From Icerya purchasi (taxonomy: Eukaryota; Arthropoda; Insecta; Hemiptera; Monophlebidae): a stretch of 64,000 nt of DNA. Of this stretch, positions 11,804-20,948 are shown in pieces (within the stretch, counting starts at the first letter, position 1; each line of letters starts with the position of its first letter). The notes under the pieces are model-generated. The model was not told the origin of the DNA. It made no database searches and worked only from the letters and a program-made list of their open reading frames with translations. Where the stretch lies: the NCBI GenBank assembly GCA_039619475.1, contig CM077116.1:461093576-461157575 (forward strand), in the 5' to 3' direction. A program made the position numbers and the translations under genes.

Positions 11804-12809
11804 TGTAGGGAACCAAGTTATTGGCCATCAACTTAGGGAATAAAATGGAAGATTGAAGAGAGGAGAGTAAGAAGAGAAGAAAAAACTTAGAAGGCTGAAG
11901 CAGTAGTAGAGGAAGATTGGGACAATAGGAAATGAGAAAAGAGAGAAGGTGTTCGCCACAGAATAACGCAACTGGGGAAAGATTTATGGGAAGTGTAGGC
12001 AAAGGTGAAAAGATCCACCGCTCGAGTAAATTATAATGAGGCCGGTGTCGCAGAAGAATATTACAATAGACATGCCAGTAGGCATAATATAACAGCACCC
12101 ATCGCTCAAAGCAATCATTGCGTCTGGGACCTTGTATGCTATCAACCAACTTAATTAAAAGAGGCAAGCAACACCAAAGGAACGCTGTGTAAAATTTTAG
12201 AAAAGGAACAAGAAGCTTCCATCGCTCAAATAAATCCTTGCGAATGGGTCCTGGTATGCTATCAACCAACCTAGTTAAAGGAGGCAAGCAACACCCAAGG
12301 AACGCTAAAAGAAAATTATAAAAGGAAATAAAAATAGAAAGCTCCCATCGCTCAAATAAATCCTTGCAAATGGGTCCTGGTATGCTATCAACCAACCTAG
12401 TTAAAGGAGGCAAGCAACACCCAAGGAACGCTAAGAGAAAATTACAAAAGGAAATAAAAATAGAAAGCTCCCATCGCTCAAATAAATCCTTGCAAATAGG
12501 TCCTGGTATGCTATCAACCAACCTAGTTAAAGGAGGCAAGCAACACCGAAGGAACGCTAGAAAAAAGTTGACAAGAAAGACGTAGGGTAAAAAATATAAC
12601 TTATTATGTGTGAACAGCCGAGAAAGCGGCAAGCGATGAGGCGCACTATGAAAAATTGCATTGAGACTGAGGTGAATGAAGAAATCAATAGCATCATTTA
12701 AGAGGATAAAAATAGAAACAGAAAGACAAAAGGAGGAGCAAACCGTATAATGGACTGGAAGAAGTGGAAGTAATTCTGCTTCAATATCTATGATTGTAAA
12801 ATCTGACAT
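11787..12809 (-). CDS. Possible third ORF of family N LINE, 340 codons with in-frame 42-residue repeats
   Basis: An open frame fills the gap between ORF1 (stop at 12877) and ORF2. It starts 67 bases after ORF1 and ends 17 bases inside ORF2, whose ATG at 11803 is nested in this frame's last codons. The centre holds four tandem copies of a roughly 42-residue unit (core CCLPPLTRLVDSIPGP then KDLFERWELSIFISF). Anchor spacings are 120, 126 and 126 bases, all multiples of three, so the frame is kept. The product would be hydrophobic and Leu/Phe/Cys-rich, perhaps membrane-seeking. I recognise no known domain. It may be translated by reinitiation, or it may be a non-coding spacer (for example an internal promoter repeat) that happens to lack stops. 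That it is open is certain; that it is a gene is not. Confidence 0.45.
   Translation of the reverse strand: MSDFTIIDIEAELLPLLPVHYTVCSSFCLSVSIFILLNDAIDFFIHLSLNAIFHSAPHRLPLSRLFTHNKLYFLPYVFLVNFFLAFLRCCLPPLTRLVDSIPGPICKDLFERWELSIFISFCNFLLAFLGCCLPPLTRLVDSIPGPICKDLFERWELSIFISFYNFLLAFLGCCLPPLTRLVDSIPGPIRKDLFERWKLLVPFLKFYTAFLWCCLPLLIKLVDSIQGPRRNDCFERWVLLYYAYWHVYCNILLRHRPHYNLLERWIFSPLPTLPINLSPVALFCGEHLLSFLISYCPNLPLLLLQPSKFFLLFLLSSLQSSILFPKLMANNLVPYNVSET
12098..12585 (-). repeat. Tandem array, four ~120-126 bp units inside family N LINE
   Basis: The shared anchor TATGCTATCAACCAAC begins at 12135, 12255, 12381 and 12507. The two central units are nearly identical and the leftmost is the most diverged, suggesting recent duplication of the inner units. 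The array lies between ORF1 and ORF2. Copy number may vary among copies of the family. Confidence 0.9.
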
Positions 12810-12876
12810 AAAGCCTATAATTTATCTTCTAAATTGGGAATGTCCAGTCTGCCAAGGGCGGTTCGTAGTGTAGCAG

Positions 12877-14310
12877 CTATAGGGTTGAAAGGAGGAGGAG
12901 GGCGGAGTCACTGAAGGAAACATTATTGGCTGCTGGAGCCTTTACATTGTTGACGAGAACAGAGGGAGATACTGTAGGGGGATTGGAGACCTTCGGAGCA
13001 CTATAACGATAACCTTTAGTGCCAGCATTGAGCGTTAAACTTGAATAATATTTGTTCAAGGGATTAGGAGACGCAGAGTTGGAAAAGTGCCTTTGCGTAG
13101 GAAGCCTGATATAGGAGGAAGACGAACTGCTGGAGCCTTTCTGACGTTTCCTCTTAGGGATGGCAGGAGAGGAATTCGCCAAAGCGGGGAAGTTTGAAGA
13201 ATTTGAAATTTCGGCAAAAGAAAAGGCTGGAGACACTAACTTGGCTTGGCAGATATTTTTTGCCTCGGAATATGAGACATTTTGCAAGCTAATTATTTTT
13301 TGAATTTTGACTTGTTCTTTAAAGACTTGACAGTTGGGGTCCAAAGCGGAATGATTCTCTCCACAGTGGACGCAAAGATAGGAAGAAGGCCCACTTTGTT
13401 GCGTAACGGTGCATTCCGAAGATGAATGACCACCCTCACACAAAGAACAAATGGTTTTGCTACGACAAGAAGCGCTGAAGTGCCCAAAGCGAAGGCAATT
13501 GCGGCACAATTTGGGTCTACGGATCAAAGGCTCAACCTTAACACGATAAGAATCATAGAAGCAGATGTGGGAAGGAAGGAAGGAGCCCTGAAACTTAACT
13601 TCTATTACGGGAATAGGAGTAAAGGAATTATCTTTATCGAGGGACCTTTTCTGCAACCTACGAATACTAGAGATGGGTACCTCCGATGAACAATTGGACA
13701 ATAGTTCGTCAACAGAAATATTGGACGGAACGTCACGGACTACACCAAGTGGAAATAGCAGAGATTGCGGGATGAATGATCGAATTTTTAATTCTTTGTG
13801 TAATTCTTCCGAAAGGATGAAATTGTTGGCTTCGATAACAGACGTGAAAATTAATTTTACCAAGTTTTTTCCTGACCTAGAAATGGAGGAGAGACCATTA
13901 ATTTTTCTACAAAACATTCTGGCCAAAGACATGGGGTGGAGATAGGCAATATTCTTGTCTTCCAGGCTCTCAACAAGAACAACGATCTGGCCTTCGTAGT
14001 TGTTTGGAAATACGTTTAAAGAGGAGGTAGCCTTCATTTGATTATCGGTATTAGTAGGGTTAGACGGAATGTTATGTACAGATGAAGTGTCCATGACTGT
14101 TTGTTCAACAGTCGGGGACACTGTCTGCGAGTTATTATTAAGAGAAGCAGTGGAAACAGATTTAGAAGAAGACGGTGAAGAATGATTAACAGATGATTTA
14201 ATTTTATTCGATGATTTTGTTACATCGGAAGCAGTTTTGGTAGAAGAGCGGGAATTAGTCGGGGGAGGCTTACCTCCCCCGTCGGACGCGTCTGGCATTG
14301 AATTCAACAA
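12877..14310 (-). CDS. Family N LINE ORF1, gag-like nucleic-acid-binding protein
   Basis: An intact 477-codon frame. The first 90 residues are Ser/Thr/Pro-rich and disordered-looking. A conserved central region follows, with the typical I/R1/Jockey ORF1 blocks (NISVDELLSN, IPVIEVKFQGSFLPSHI, YRVKVEPLIRRPKLC). Three zinc knuckles lie at about residues 265-327: CRNCLRFGHFSASC (CX2CX4HX4C), CSLCEGGHSSSEC (CX2CX3HX4C) and CVHCGENHSALDPNC. The tail is basic and Ser-rich (KRKRQKGSSSSSSS). By family knowledge it coats the element's RNA and directs the ribonucleoprotein. ATG 14310 is the first ATG of a long open frame and lies 225 bases inside the element's 5' end. No frameshift or stop is present. 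Confidence 0.88.
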   Translation of the reverse strand: MLNSMPDASDGGGKPPPTNSRSSTKTASDVTKSSNKIKSSVNHSSPSSSKSVSTASLNNNSQTVSPTVEQTVMDTSSVHNIPSNPTNTDNQMKATSSLNVFPNNYEGQIVVLVESLEDKNIAYLHPMSLARMFCRKINGLSSISRSGKNLVKLIFTSVIEANNFILSEELHKELKIRSFIPQSLLFPLGVVRDVPSNISVDELLSNCSSEVPISSIRRLQKRSLDKDNSFTPIPVIEVKFQGSFLPSHICFYDSYRVKVEPLIRRPKLCRNCLRFGHFSASCRSKTICSLCEGGHSSSECTVTQQSGPSSYLCVHCGENHSALDPNCQVFKEQVKIQKIISLQNVSYSEAKNICQAKLVSPAFSFAEISNSSNFPALANSSPAIPKRKRQKGSSSSSSSYIRLPTQRHFSNSASPNPLNKYYSSLTLNAGTKGYRYSAPKVSNPPTVSPSVLVNNVKAPAANNVSFSDSALLLLSTL

Positions 14311-14535
14311 CTGAGAGGAAATTAACGATTAGCGATATCAGCGATGAAGCTAATACTACTAATAATAATAAAAGTAAAAACTGATAAGAATAATAATACG
14401 AATCCGCTTTATCGATAAAATAAAATAGACGAAATTATATACAATAGAGGTAAAATGAACGATCTCACCGATAAAATCAGCAAATATACGAACGCAGCAC
14501 AGATAAACCACTTTCAATAAAAATTAAAAGAAACG

Positions 14536-14543
14536 AAAAAAGC
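14536..14543. repeat. Target-site duplication of family N LINE (right copy)
   Basis: AAAAAAGC, identical to 7963-7970. It marks the 5' boundary of the full-length nested LINE at 14535. Confidence 0.85.
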
Positions 14544-14899
14544 TTAAAACTCATAGTAAGAAAGGATTTATGTCAAAGAAGGGGTAACCTTAATTGGTGG
14601 AAGGAAATGGAAGAATTACCGGCTAAACTAAGGTATTATTTATTTATTTTATATGATTATAAGCTGTGAACCCTCCCGACCTTAAGACTAGGAATATAGT
14701 GAAGATAACTAGAGCTTCGTCAAAAATTACATATATTAAGCCTAAAGGTATAAATAATTATATTGATAGAACAAAGGACGCTGTACTGATTGACTTGTTA
14801 GGGAAAATTCCGACGGATATTATAAAAATAAAGAATAAAAAATATTGCCTCTTAGAAATTAAAAATTGGCTGTTGAGCAACTACAATGATTGCAACTAA
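14536..14899 (+). pseudogene. Family A LINE ORF2, C-terminal part beyond the nested insertion
   Basis: After the second copy of the target duplication, translation resumes as LKLIVRKDLCQRRGN and runs to ...LRYYLFILYDYKL, continuing directly from ...INAIHKKA at 7970. A stop and frameshift near 14667 are followed by PPDLKTRNIVKITRASSK and ending KNWLLSNYNDCN at 14899. The same C-terminal block occurs in copy 2 (16955-17194, ILEGKKIGAWKKEVQ), which confirms family identity. It is the thumb/C-terminal tail of the RT, with no extra catalytic domain. Confidence 0.8.
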
Positions 14900-15193
14900 A
14901 ATAGATGGAAGGAGTATGTGATAAGTGATTTTTTCTTTTTTTATCTTTTCCCAGTTATTTATATATATATATTTTTTTATTTTACATTTTTCTTGCATTG
15001 GGTTTCTATACGAATTGCTAATATGTTTTGCCTTATTTTTTTTAGATTTTGAATTATGCGTTATGCTGTTATTTTTAGTGGAAATTTATATTACGTTCGT
15101 TTTTCCTTTGTTTTGTGACACATTTGTTAGTTAAGTGGTTAATTGTATATGATCGATTGTAACTTTATTACAAATAAACGTTGTAACTGTGAT

Positions 15194-15230
15194 GAGAACC
15201 TACAGACGGGCGGTTGCCTTGTGGGTTCTC
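15194..15230 (+). repeat. 3'-terminal hairpin of family A LINE
   Basis: GAGAACC (15194-15200) pairs with GGTTCTC (15224-15230). The stem extends through a T-G wobble and ACA/TGT, and a small GGC/GCC inner stem sits in the loop. Cognate 'ACGGGC...GCC' hairpins stand just before the A-tails of the family A ends at about 16560, 27920 and 48490. It is probably the RNA 3'-end signal recognised by the element's RT; that role is inference. Confidence 0.65.
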
Positions 15231-15254
15231 CATATGTTATTTAATAAAAAAAAA

Positions 15255-16537
15255 CATAAATAAAATGTAGCATATTCATACATCCCGTTAATAGAATAAT
15301 GTAATTATAAGCACCACAGCTAAATAAACGTAAATTAATAGACTAAAAACGTTTTCGTTAATTTCCCATTTTCAGCTAAAAATAAAGGAAAATATATTAT
15401 TAAAGATAATTTTGGTATTAAACGTTCGAAATCTATCAGAAACCTAAATAATTTACTTTCAGCTCGAAAGAAAATGGGAAAATATATGTATATTTCCATT
15501 TTAGTTTTTTAAATCGATCATTTCGGTTTTAATAATATTCTTCGATTTATTTCTCAGTTGAAGATAAATTATTTAGGTTTTAATGCTAATTGTTTCTTGC
15601 TTAAGATGAGAAATTCTCGATACGTTTTGGTGTATATGTACATTACCTATACACACACACACACATGTATATATATATATATATATATTAATACGGATTC
15701 GGAACTTTTGGCGCTACCTTTGTTCGACGTTCCAGCTAGAAATTATTCTTCGATTTATTCTTTAATTCTCGGCTTCTCGGACGTCGACATATTTTACATC
15801 GCCGCTTTATCGTGTCTTGGTTGCTTCTTTGGCCGATACCAAAAATCCCCGAGATAAGTGGCGTGATCGTCGAGTACACGGTCGCGCTGGGGTAGAGACT
15901 TTATAGTGTCTGGGTGGTAGTGGTCAGCAGCTAAGACAATGATATGCACGTGCGGCAAGAATCGCTGTATACGATGTGCCGAGTAATGTCAAGCCGAGAG
16001 AATATTATAAAAGGCAGGGTAATTTACGCGGTATTATTATAAGAAATGTTCTAGAAACTTCGGCAGTTATAATATTAATTGATAAGGTACCGGGTAATTT
16101 CAGCGATTCGACTATGCCGTTCGGTAAAAGCCCATCCGGTACCGAAATCTTCGTACGTGCATGTTGCACTGTAATCCGATTGACAGTTAATTCGTTGCTC
16201 GAAGGAAGAACGGTCGTTCGTTAATTTTGTCGTGAGACCACGCCGTCACGTGTAACTGTTTTACCCTAGTCGTTGTTAAGTTCGGCGTGCATTCACCATA
16301 ATTGATCGAAATTTCGTTTTTTTGTATAATTTTTTTACTAGTCTAAACCGCATTTCTTTTTCTCTTACGCATTTATTACGCGGTCGCGTCTCTTTGTCTG
16401 TGATTTTTTTGAATACATACGTTTTTTCTTAATAAAAGGTTTCATTTGGACACGTGGTGGGCCCGTGACATCTCCACCGGGGAGACACTACCGCCTTCGA
16501 CCGGCGGATTTCGCGAGCTTGACTGCTGTTCTTTCAT
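15255..16537. other. Unassigned DNA with small microsatellite; possible LTR-like end
   Basis: Contains an (AC)n/(TA)n tract at about 15648-15690. From about 15860 to 16470 the sequence is less AT-rich and ends with AATAAAAGGTTTCATT, then ...GGACACGTGGTGGGCCCGTG. The polyadenylation signal followed by a GTGGTGGGCCCGTGAC stretch loosely recalls an LTR 3' end and primer-binding site, but no second LTR or pol gene is visible. The 82-codon frame at 15976 shows no recognisable domain and is not called. Confidence 0.4.
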
Positions 16538-19500
16538 TTTTTTTTTTTTAGAATAAGTTGTGGGTCTCACAGGGCAAATATGCCCGTTGTGTGAGTGCCC
16601 AACACTCTTATCAACGTTTATTATAATAGGTATATAGTACAATAAATTAAAACTAACTTAAATTATTTCGAAACTAACAATAATAACAGACTTAGCATTA
16701 TTTATATTAAAGTAATAGCATATATATGTATGCCAAAAAAATAAAAAATGCCGCGTAATACGCATCTGAATACCAATATATGCAGACAGCTTAATATTTA
16801 TAATCGAAATAAAGCATGATCAGTGAGAGCCTAAAATCCAGGAAGGACACGACAAAGTCAAAAACTAACAAAACCGTAAACAGAAAAGAACCATCAAATA
16901 GTAATGAGATAAAGGACGAGACTTGGATATTCAGTCTTTGCACCATTCCTTCAATCATTTTTGCACCTCTTTTTTCCACGCACCAATTTTTTTTCCCTCT
17001 AGTATATGATTAGGGATTGTACTTATTAATTTGATTAGCACTGAGTCATCAGTGTTGTCAATTCGTAAATTTATCCCCCGGGGATAGATGTAATATGTAT
17101 TACTTTGGTTTCTTGTTAACCGAATTTTTTCCCTGGATGGTAATTTTATATTATTGACATTAAATTCTAGTAATCTATGATAGAAATAGTACATATCTTA
17201 GGGGAGACATATCATCGTTTTCCTTTCACACATAATTGATCCAGAGTCGTTTTTCTTCCAGTGGGGGAGTATAAGTTTCAAACACCTCTTCTGTATTTTA
17301 TTTATTATATTTATTTCTGTTTTCTTAGCCTCACATAATATGTTGGAATTCCATATAATATTCCAGACATTATTATTGAATTATAGTATATACGTAGAGT
17401 TCGATGTGATAGTATCTGCTTTATTTTACATAAAGCTTGAATTGTCTGTCTTAATTTCAAGTTTAAACTTTGAATGTGTTTTTTCCAGTTCAAGGATTTA
17501 TCAATATATATACCTAGATATTTAATGTCATGAATGTTCTCTAATGGTGGACAGAAACATAGATGTGTATTGATATTTTTATGAAGCTCATGAAGGCAAT
17601 CGTTATTATGAAGGACAATTCGTAGGTCGCGTGTGTTATGTTTAGAATTATTCCGAACGTGTAATACTTTTGATTTGTTTATATTTATACATAACTTCCT
17701 ATCATGTGCCTATTTACTCAAATTATCTACATCCTCTTTTAATAATTTTTCCGTAATCTCTAAATTTTTCTGCTCAATTAATAAAGCAATATCATCAGCA
17801 AAAGCGTATACCTTCGCATTTTTAATATGCTTGCATAACGAGTTAGTATAAATGAGAAAAAGCATAGGAGCCAATACGGTACCCTGACCTACGCCATGTT
17901 GAATAGCTTTTTCATTACTTTTATTCCCTGCAATTTTGACCATGCTTTTTTCTATTTGTTATATAATTTCGAAACCACTTAAGTTGATTATTTTTAATGC
18001 CCAGACTTTCTAGGTCCTTGATCAATAATTCATGATCAACTAAATCAAACGCTTTGGATAGGTCAATAAATGTAATTAAAATCTGATTCCCCATCGATAG
18101 TCCTGTATTAATATTATTTACAATCGTTCTCAATAATGTTATCGTGGATCTTTTTTCTCTAAAACCGTGTTGATTTTCATATAGTAAGTTGTTTTTTTCT
18201 ACATACTTTCTTAAATGTTTATCAATGTAGTGTTCTACGATTTTAGCTATTACAGATGTTATTGTTATTGGTCAGTAATTTTCAAATTGATTTTTCACTC
18301 CTTTTTTATATATCGGTCTAACAATACCTTATCAAGTCCGTCTTGAGTGTTAGCTTCTTTTATGGAATAGTTGACCATGTTAGTCAAAATAGGAATAAAG
18401 ATATTTGAGTTATGTTTAATATCTTGCACCCTAATTTCATCCTATCCAGGTGCCTTATAAACTTTTAGATCGTTAATTATTATTTCTATTTGGGATTTAT
18501 TAGCAGGTGGAATATAAAAGGAAGACAAGATGAAATTATCAGAGTTCGTATTCAATAACCGAATGTGACATTTGTGTCTATGTTGTTCTACTGAACGCAT
18601 AAAGTAGTCACTAAATTGATCAGCTACTATTGCAGAATTCCCAAAATGTTTTATAATGAAGTCATCTATTGTTGTTTTGTTTTTTTTATTAACGATATTG
18701 TTAATTACATTCCACACTTTTTTACTATCATTATTTGCCTTCACTATTTGATTTTGGTAAAATTTCTGTTTTGCATTCCTTATTTCTGTTGTAACTATAT
18801 TTTGATATTTTCTAAATAAATTTTTATATCGAATATTGGTTCTATTTCCTTTACTAAGTTTAAAGTACTGATCTCTGATTTTCATGAAATTGATTATTTT
18901 TTGGCTCATCCATTCATTTTTAGGATTGTATTTAATCAACTTTTTACTCTCCCGTACTTTCAACTTGCATTCTTTGTAAAAGCCCTTAAAAACTGAGTGT
19001 ATCTGCTCATACATATTTCCTACCGTTGAGGAAGTAGTTACCTCCTTCCAGTTATAATTAATTATCTTATTCTGCAACCTTTTTTGCATCAAAAACATAT
19101 CTCAGAGAGTTCCTATTATGTTTACAATTCCGGTTCAAGATACTAAACACACAACAGATGATGTAATGATCCGATATTTTCGAATTAATAATTCCCGAGG
19201 TAATTTCATTTGTATTATACTTAATAAATATGTTGTCTATACATGATTGAGTACTTCTATCTATCCGTTCTTCTTCTCTCGTAATTCCATTTATTAACTG
19301 TACTCCTCCTGCCCCATAAATTACATTTAAAAAGTTCTCAACCTGTGCATTATGAAGCAATAAATCGATATTAAAATCACCACAAAACAGGAAATTATCT
19401 TTATTACCTAATTATTTTAAAAGTAAATCGGTTTCGTTTATAAATTCGTCTACGTTTTTGCTCGGTGATCTGTATATAGCAATTAGTCGTAAAGGGTTGT

Positions 19501-19960
19501 TTTCGCAAATATCTATATCTATCATCACCAGATCCATATTTGGCCTATTATTAACTTCCCGAATATGATGTCTAAACTTATTATTAATAAACACAAGTAT
19601 TCCTCCGTTATACCCAATAGGTCTTTGTAGTCCAATATTCGTGAATCCATTTATATTATATAAATTTAATTCATCCTTACTTATGTATATTAATTTCAGT
19701 TAATACAATTACACTTAAAGATGACCTGTGAATGTAAGTTATAAATTCATCCCAGTTACGTCTCACAGTTCTTATGTTTAAGTGTAACACATGAAATAAT
19801 TCCGTATTAATTTGGAGTGTGTTATTTACATTTAATACGCTGTTCACGTTATCAGTCCATTTTTTGATACTACTATAATTCTTACTTGTTTACTGCAATA
19901 CTGGATTAAAGAAGTCATATGAGCGGGATATTATACTCATTTAATTCGTATTCTTCCACC
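16538..19960 (-). pseudogene. Family A LINE, copy 2, ORF2 (endonuclease + RT), decayed
   Basis: The minus strand carries the same ORF2 as 5341-7970. The T-run at 16538-16549 is the poly(A) tail, preceded in element sense by the family hairpin (ACGGGCATATTTGCCC). In element order: HLNIRTVRRNWDEF near 19750, VMIDIDICENN and IAIYRSPSKNVDEF near 19450, an SDHYIICC endonuclease block near 19150, YKAPG near 18440, FIDLSKAFDLVDHELL near 18050, GVGQGTVLAPMLFLIYTNSL and YAFADDIALL near 17800, then the C-terminal block at 17194-16955. Several frameshifts and stops split it into at least seven open pieces. Its ORF1 appears to be the one at 26424-27219, displaced by the family B insertion. Confidence 0.88.
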
Positions 19961-19971
19961 TTAATCGTTTT

Positions 19972-19975
<4 letters not shown>

Positions 19976-20034
<59 letters not shown>
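19976..20034. repeat. (TA)n microsatellite
   Basis: About 27 uninterrupted TA units. It sits at the edge of the copy 2 family A ORF2 and the unknown DNA that follows, and may have been a breakpoint or the end of an inserted element. Confidence 0.95.
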
Positions 20035-20038
<4 letters not shown>

Positions 20039-20876
20039 GGTTGGAGACAACGTTACTGGAAAGTTAAATAACGGGATAGAGGGGGTGAATTGGTCACATT
20101 TCGCTAAAAATTAAGCTGTCGCATATTGTAATTCGGAACATGGTTATCGACGTTACACTGTTAATCACCGTACTTAACAGATACACATAACAGTCTATAT
20201 ACATTACTTTACATCTATATATACACACATATACCGTCATATATATGTCCACATAAATATACGTGAATGCGCCTCCTTCGCACAGCTGCATTTTAAATAG
20301 ATATGCACAATTCCGCATACTGCCACACACATTACAGACGACTGCCGCCCTGTAAACAATAGACAAGTATCACGCGAAATATGTATCAACATCGGGAAAA
20401 GAGAACGAAATACCAACACCACCAGAAATCCCTTAAAATATCGATACGTCTCCGGCGTGACTGATGCACTTGATGCAGAATCACGCTCACGCTTTTCTCT
20501 CTCATCTACATCATTGCGTTTCTTACGCCCGTTCCTTCTTCCTCTACCGTAAATAAATCGACTGATTGAAAATATATACAACATTATACACTCACACACT
20601 GTCACACTATTATCACCTCCTTCACATACATCACTACCACATAACCACCGTATCGCTATTCTACTCAACCCAGAGCAACACCGGCAAACTTCCTCCTCTT
20701 TCCACCTTCTCTCTTAAACCTCTCACACTGCACAACACGTCCCTGCCCAACCGGTGACGTATTACGACACAACGCACATATAACACATTCATTATACCTA
20801 GAGTAATAATTATGCATTTTAACTATAATAACGAGAGAACCGTAATTAATGCTATTCTTAAATATTATTAAACTTT
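20035..20876. other. Unassigned insert between family A ORF2 and family B LINE
   Basis: About 840 bases with no similarity I recognise. The minus strand is relatively G-rich, with overlapping open frames up to 143 codons whose composition is not protein-like (runs of RGRRNGRKKRN then REKRERDSASS). It separates parts of what looks like one family A copy, so it probably arrived by insertion. Confidence 0.4.
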
Positions 20877-20948
20877 TTTTTTCTTTTTTTTTTTTTGTGG
20901 TGCCGTGTACTGCTACTGTGGCCAAAGACACCAAATATTAAGATATGA

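Larger units (their letters stand above)
7971..14535 (-). mobile_element. Family N LINE, copy 1: full-length I-like element with three frames
   Basis: A complete non-LTR retrotransposon in reverse orientation, inserted in family A ORF2. Its 3' end is the T-run from 7971 (poly(A) tail). Its 5' end is at 14535, next to the second copy of the target duplication. Order in its own sense: about 225-base 5' UTR, ORF1 (gag-like, CCHC knuckles), a 340-codon repeat-bearing frame, ORF2 (endonuclease, RT, RNase H), a short 3' UTR containing GTCCTCGCTGACGAACCC, and the tail. Both main ORFs are unbroken. The RT motifs GLPQGSCLSPTLF and FFADDILIY, together with RNase H, favour an I/R1-group element; the exact clade is not determined. 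Truncated relatives lie at about 27410, 39142, 48880 and 52743. Confidence 0.92.
4250..15254 (+). mobile_element. Family A LINE, copy 1 (CR1-like), split by a nested LINE
   Basis: A two-ORF non-LTR retrotransposon: ORF1 4408-5254, ORF2 beginning at 5341. It is interrupted after 7970 by a 6.56-kb opposite-strand LINE and resumes at 14536. It ends in a 3' UTR with a terminal hairpin and an A-rich tail near 15245-15254. The reading frame joins exactly across the insertion. ORF2 has an endonuclease and a reverse transcriptase but no RNase H, which fits CR1-like/Jockey-superfamily elements; the clade is tentative. The left boundary is a guess, since no target duplication was identified for the outer element. 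Confidence 0.85.

Noticed and set aside
12098..12585. Regularly spaced repeats resembling a CRISPR array
   Set aside because: Units are 120-126 bases and similar throughout, with no unique spacers, and they sit inside a eukaryotic LINE.
15976..16224. 82-codon frame MPSNVKPREYYKRQG...
   Set aside because: No family recognised and no neighbouring support; may be part of an LTR-like sequence.
20237..20668. 143-codon minus-strand frame
   Set aside because: Composition and the overlap of several unrelated frames suggest chance; no domain recognised.
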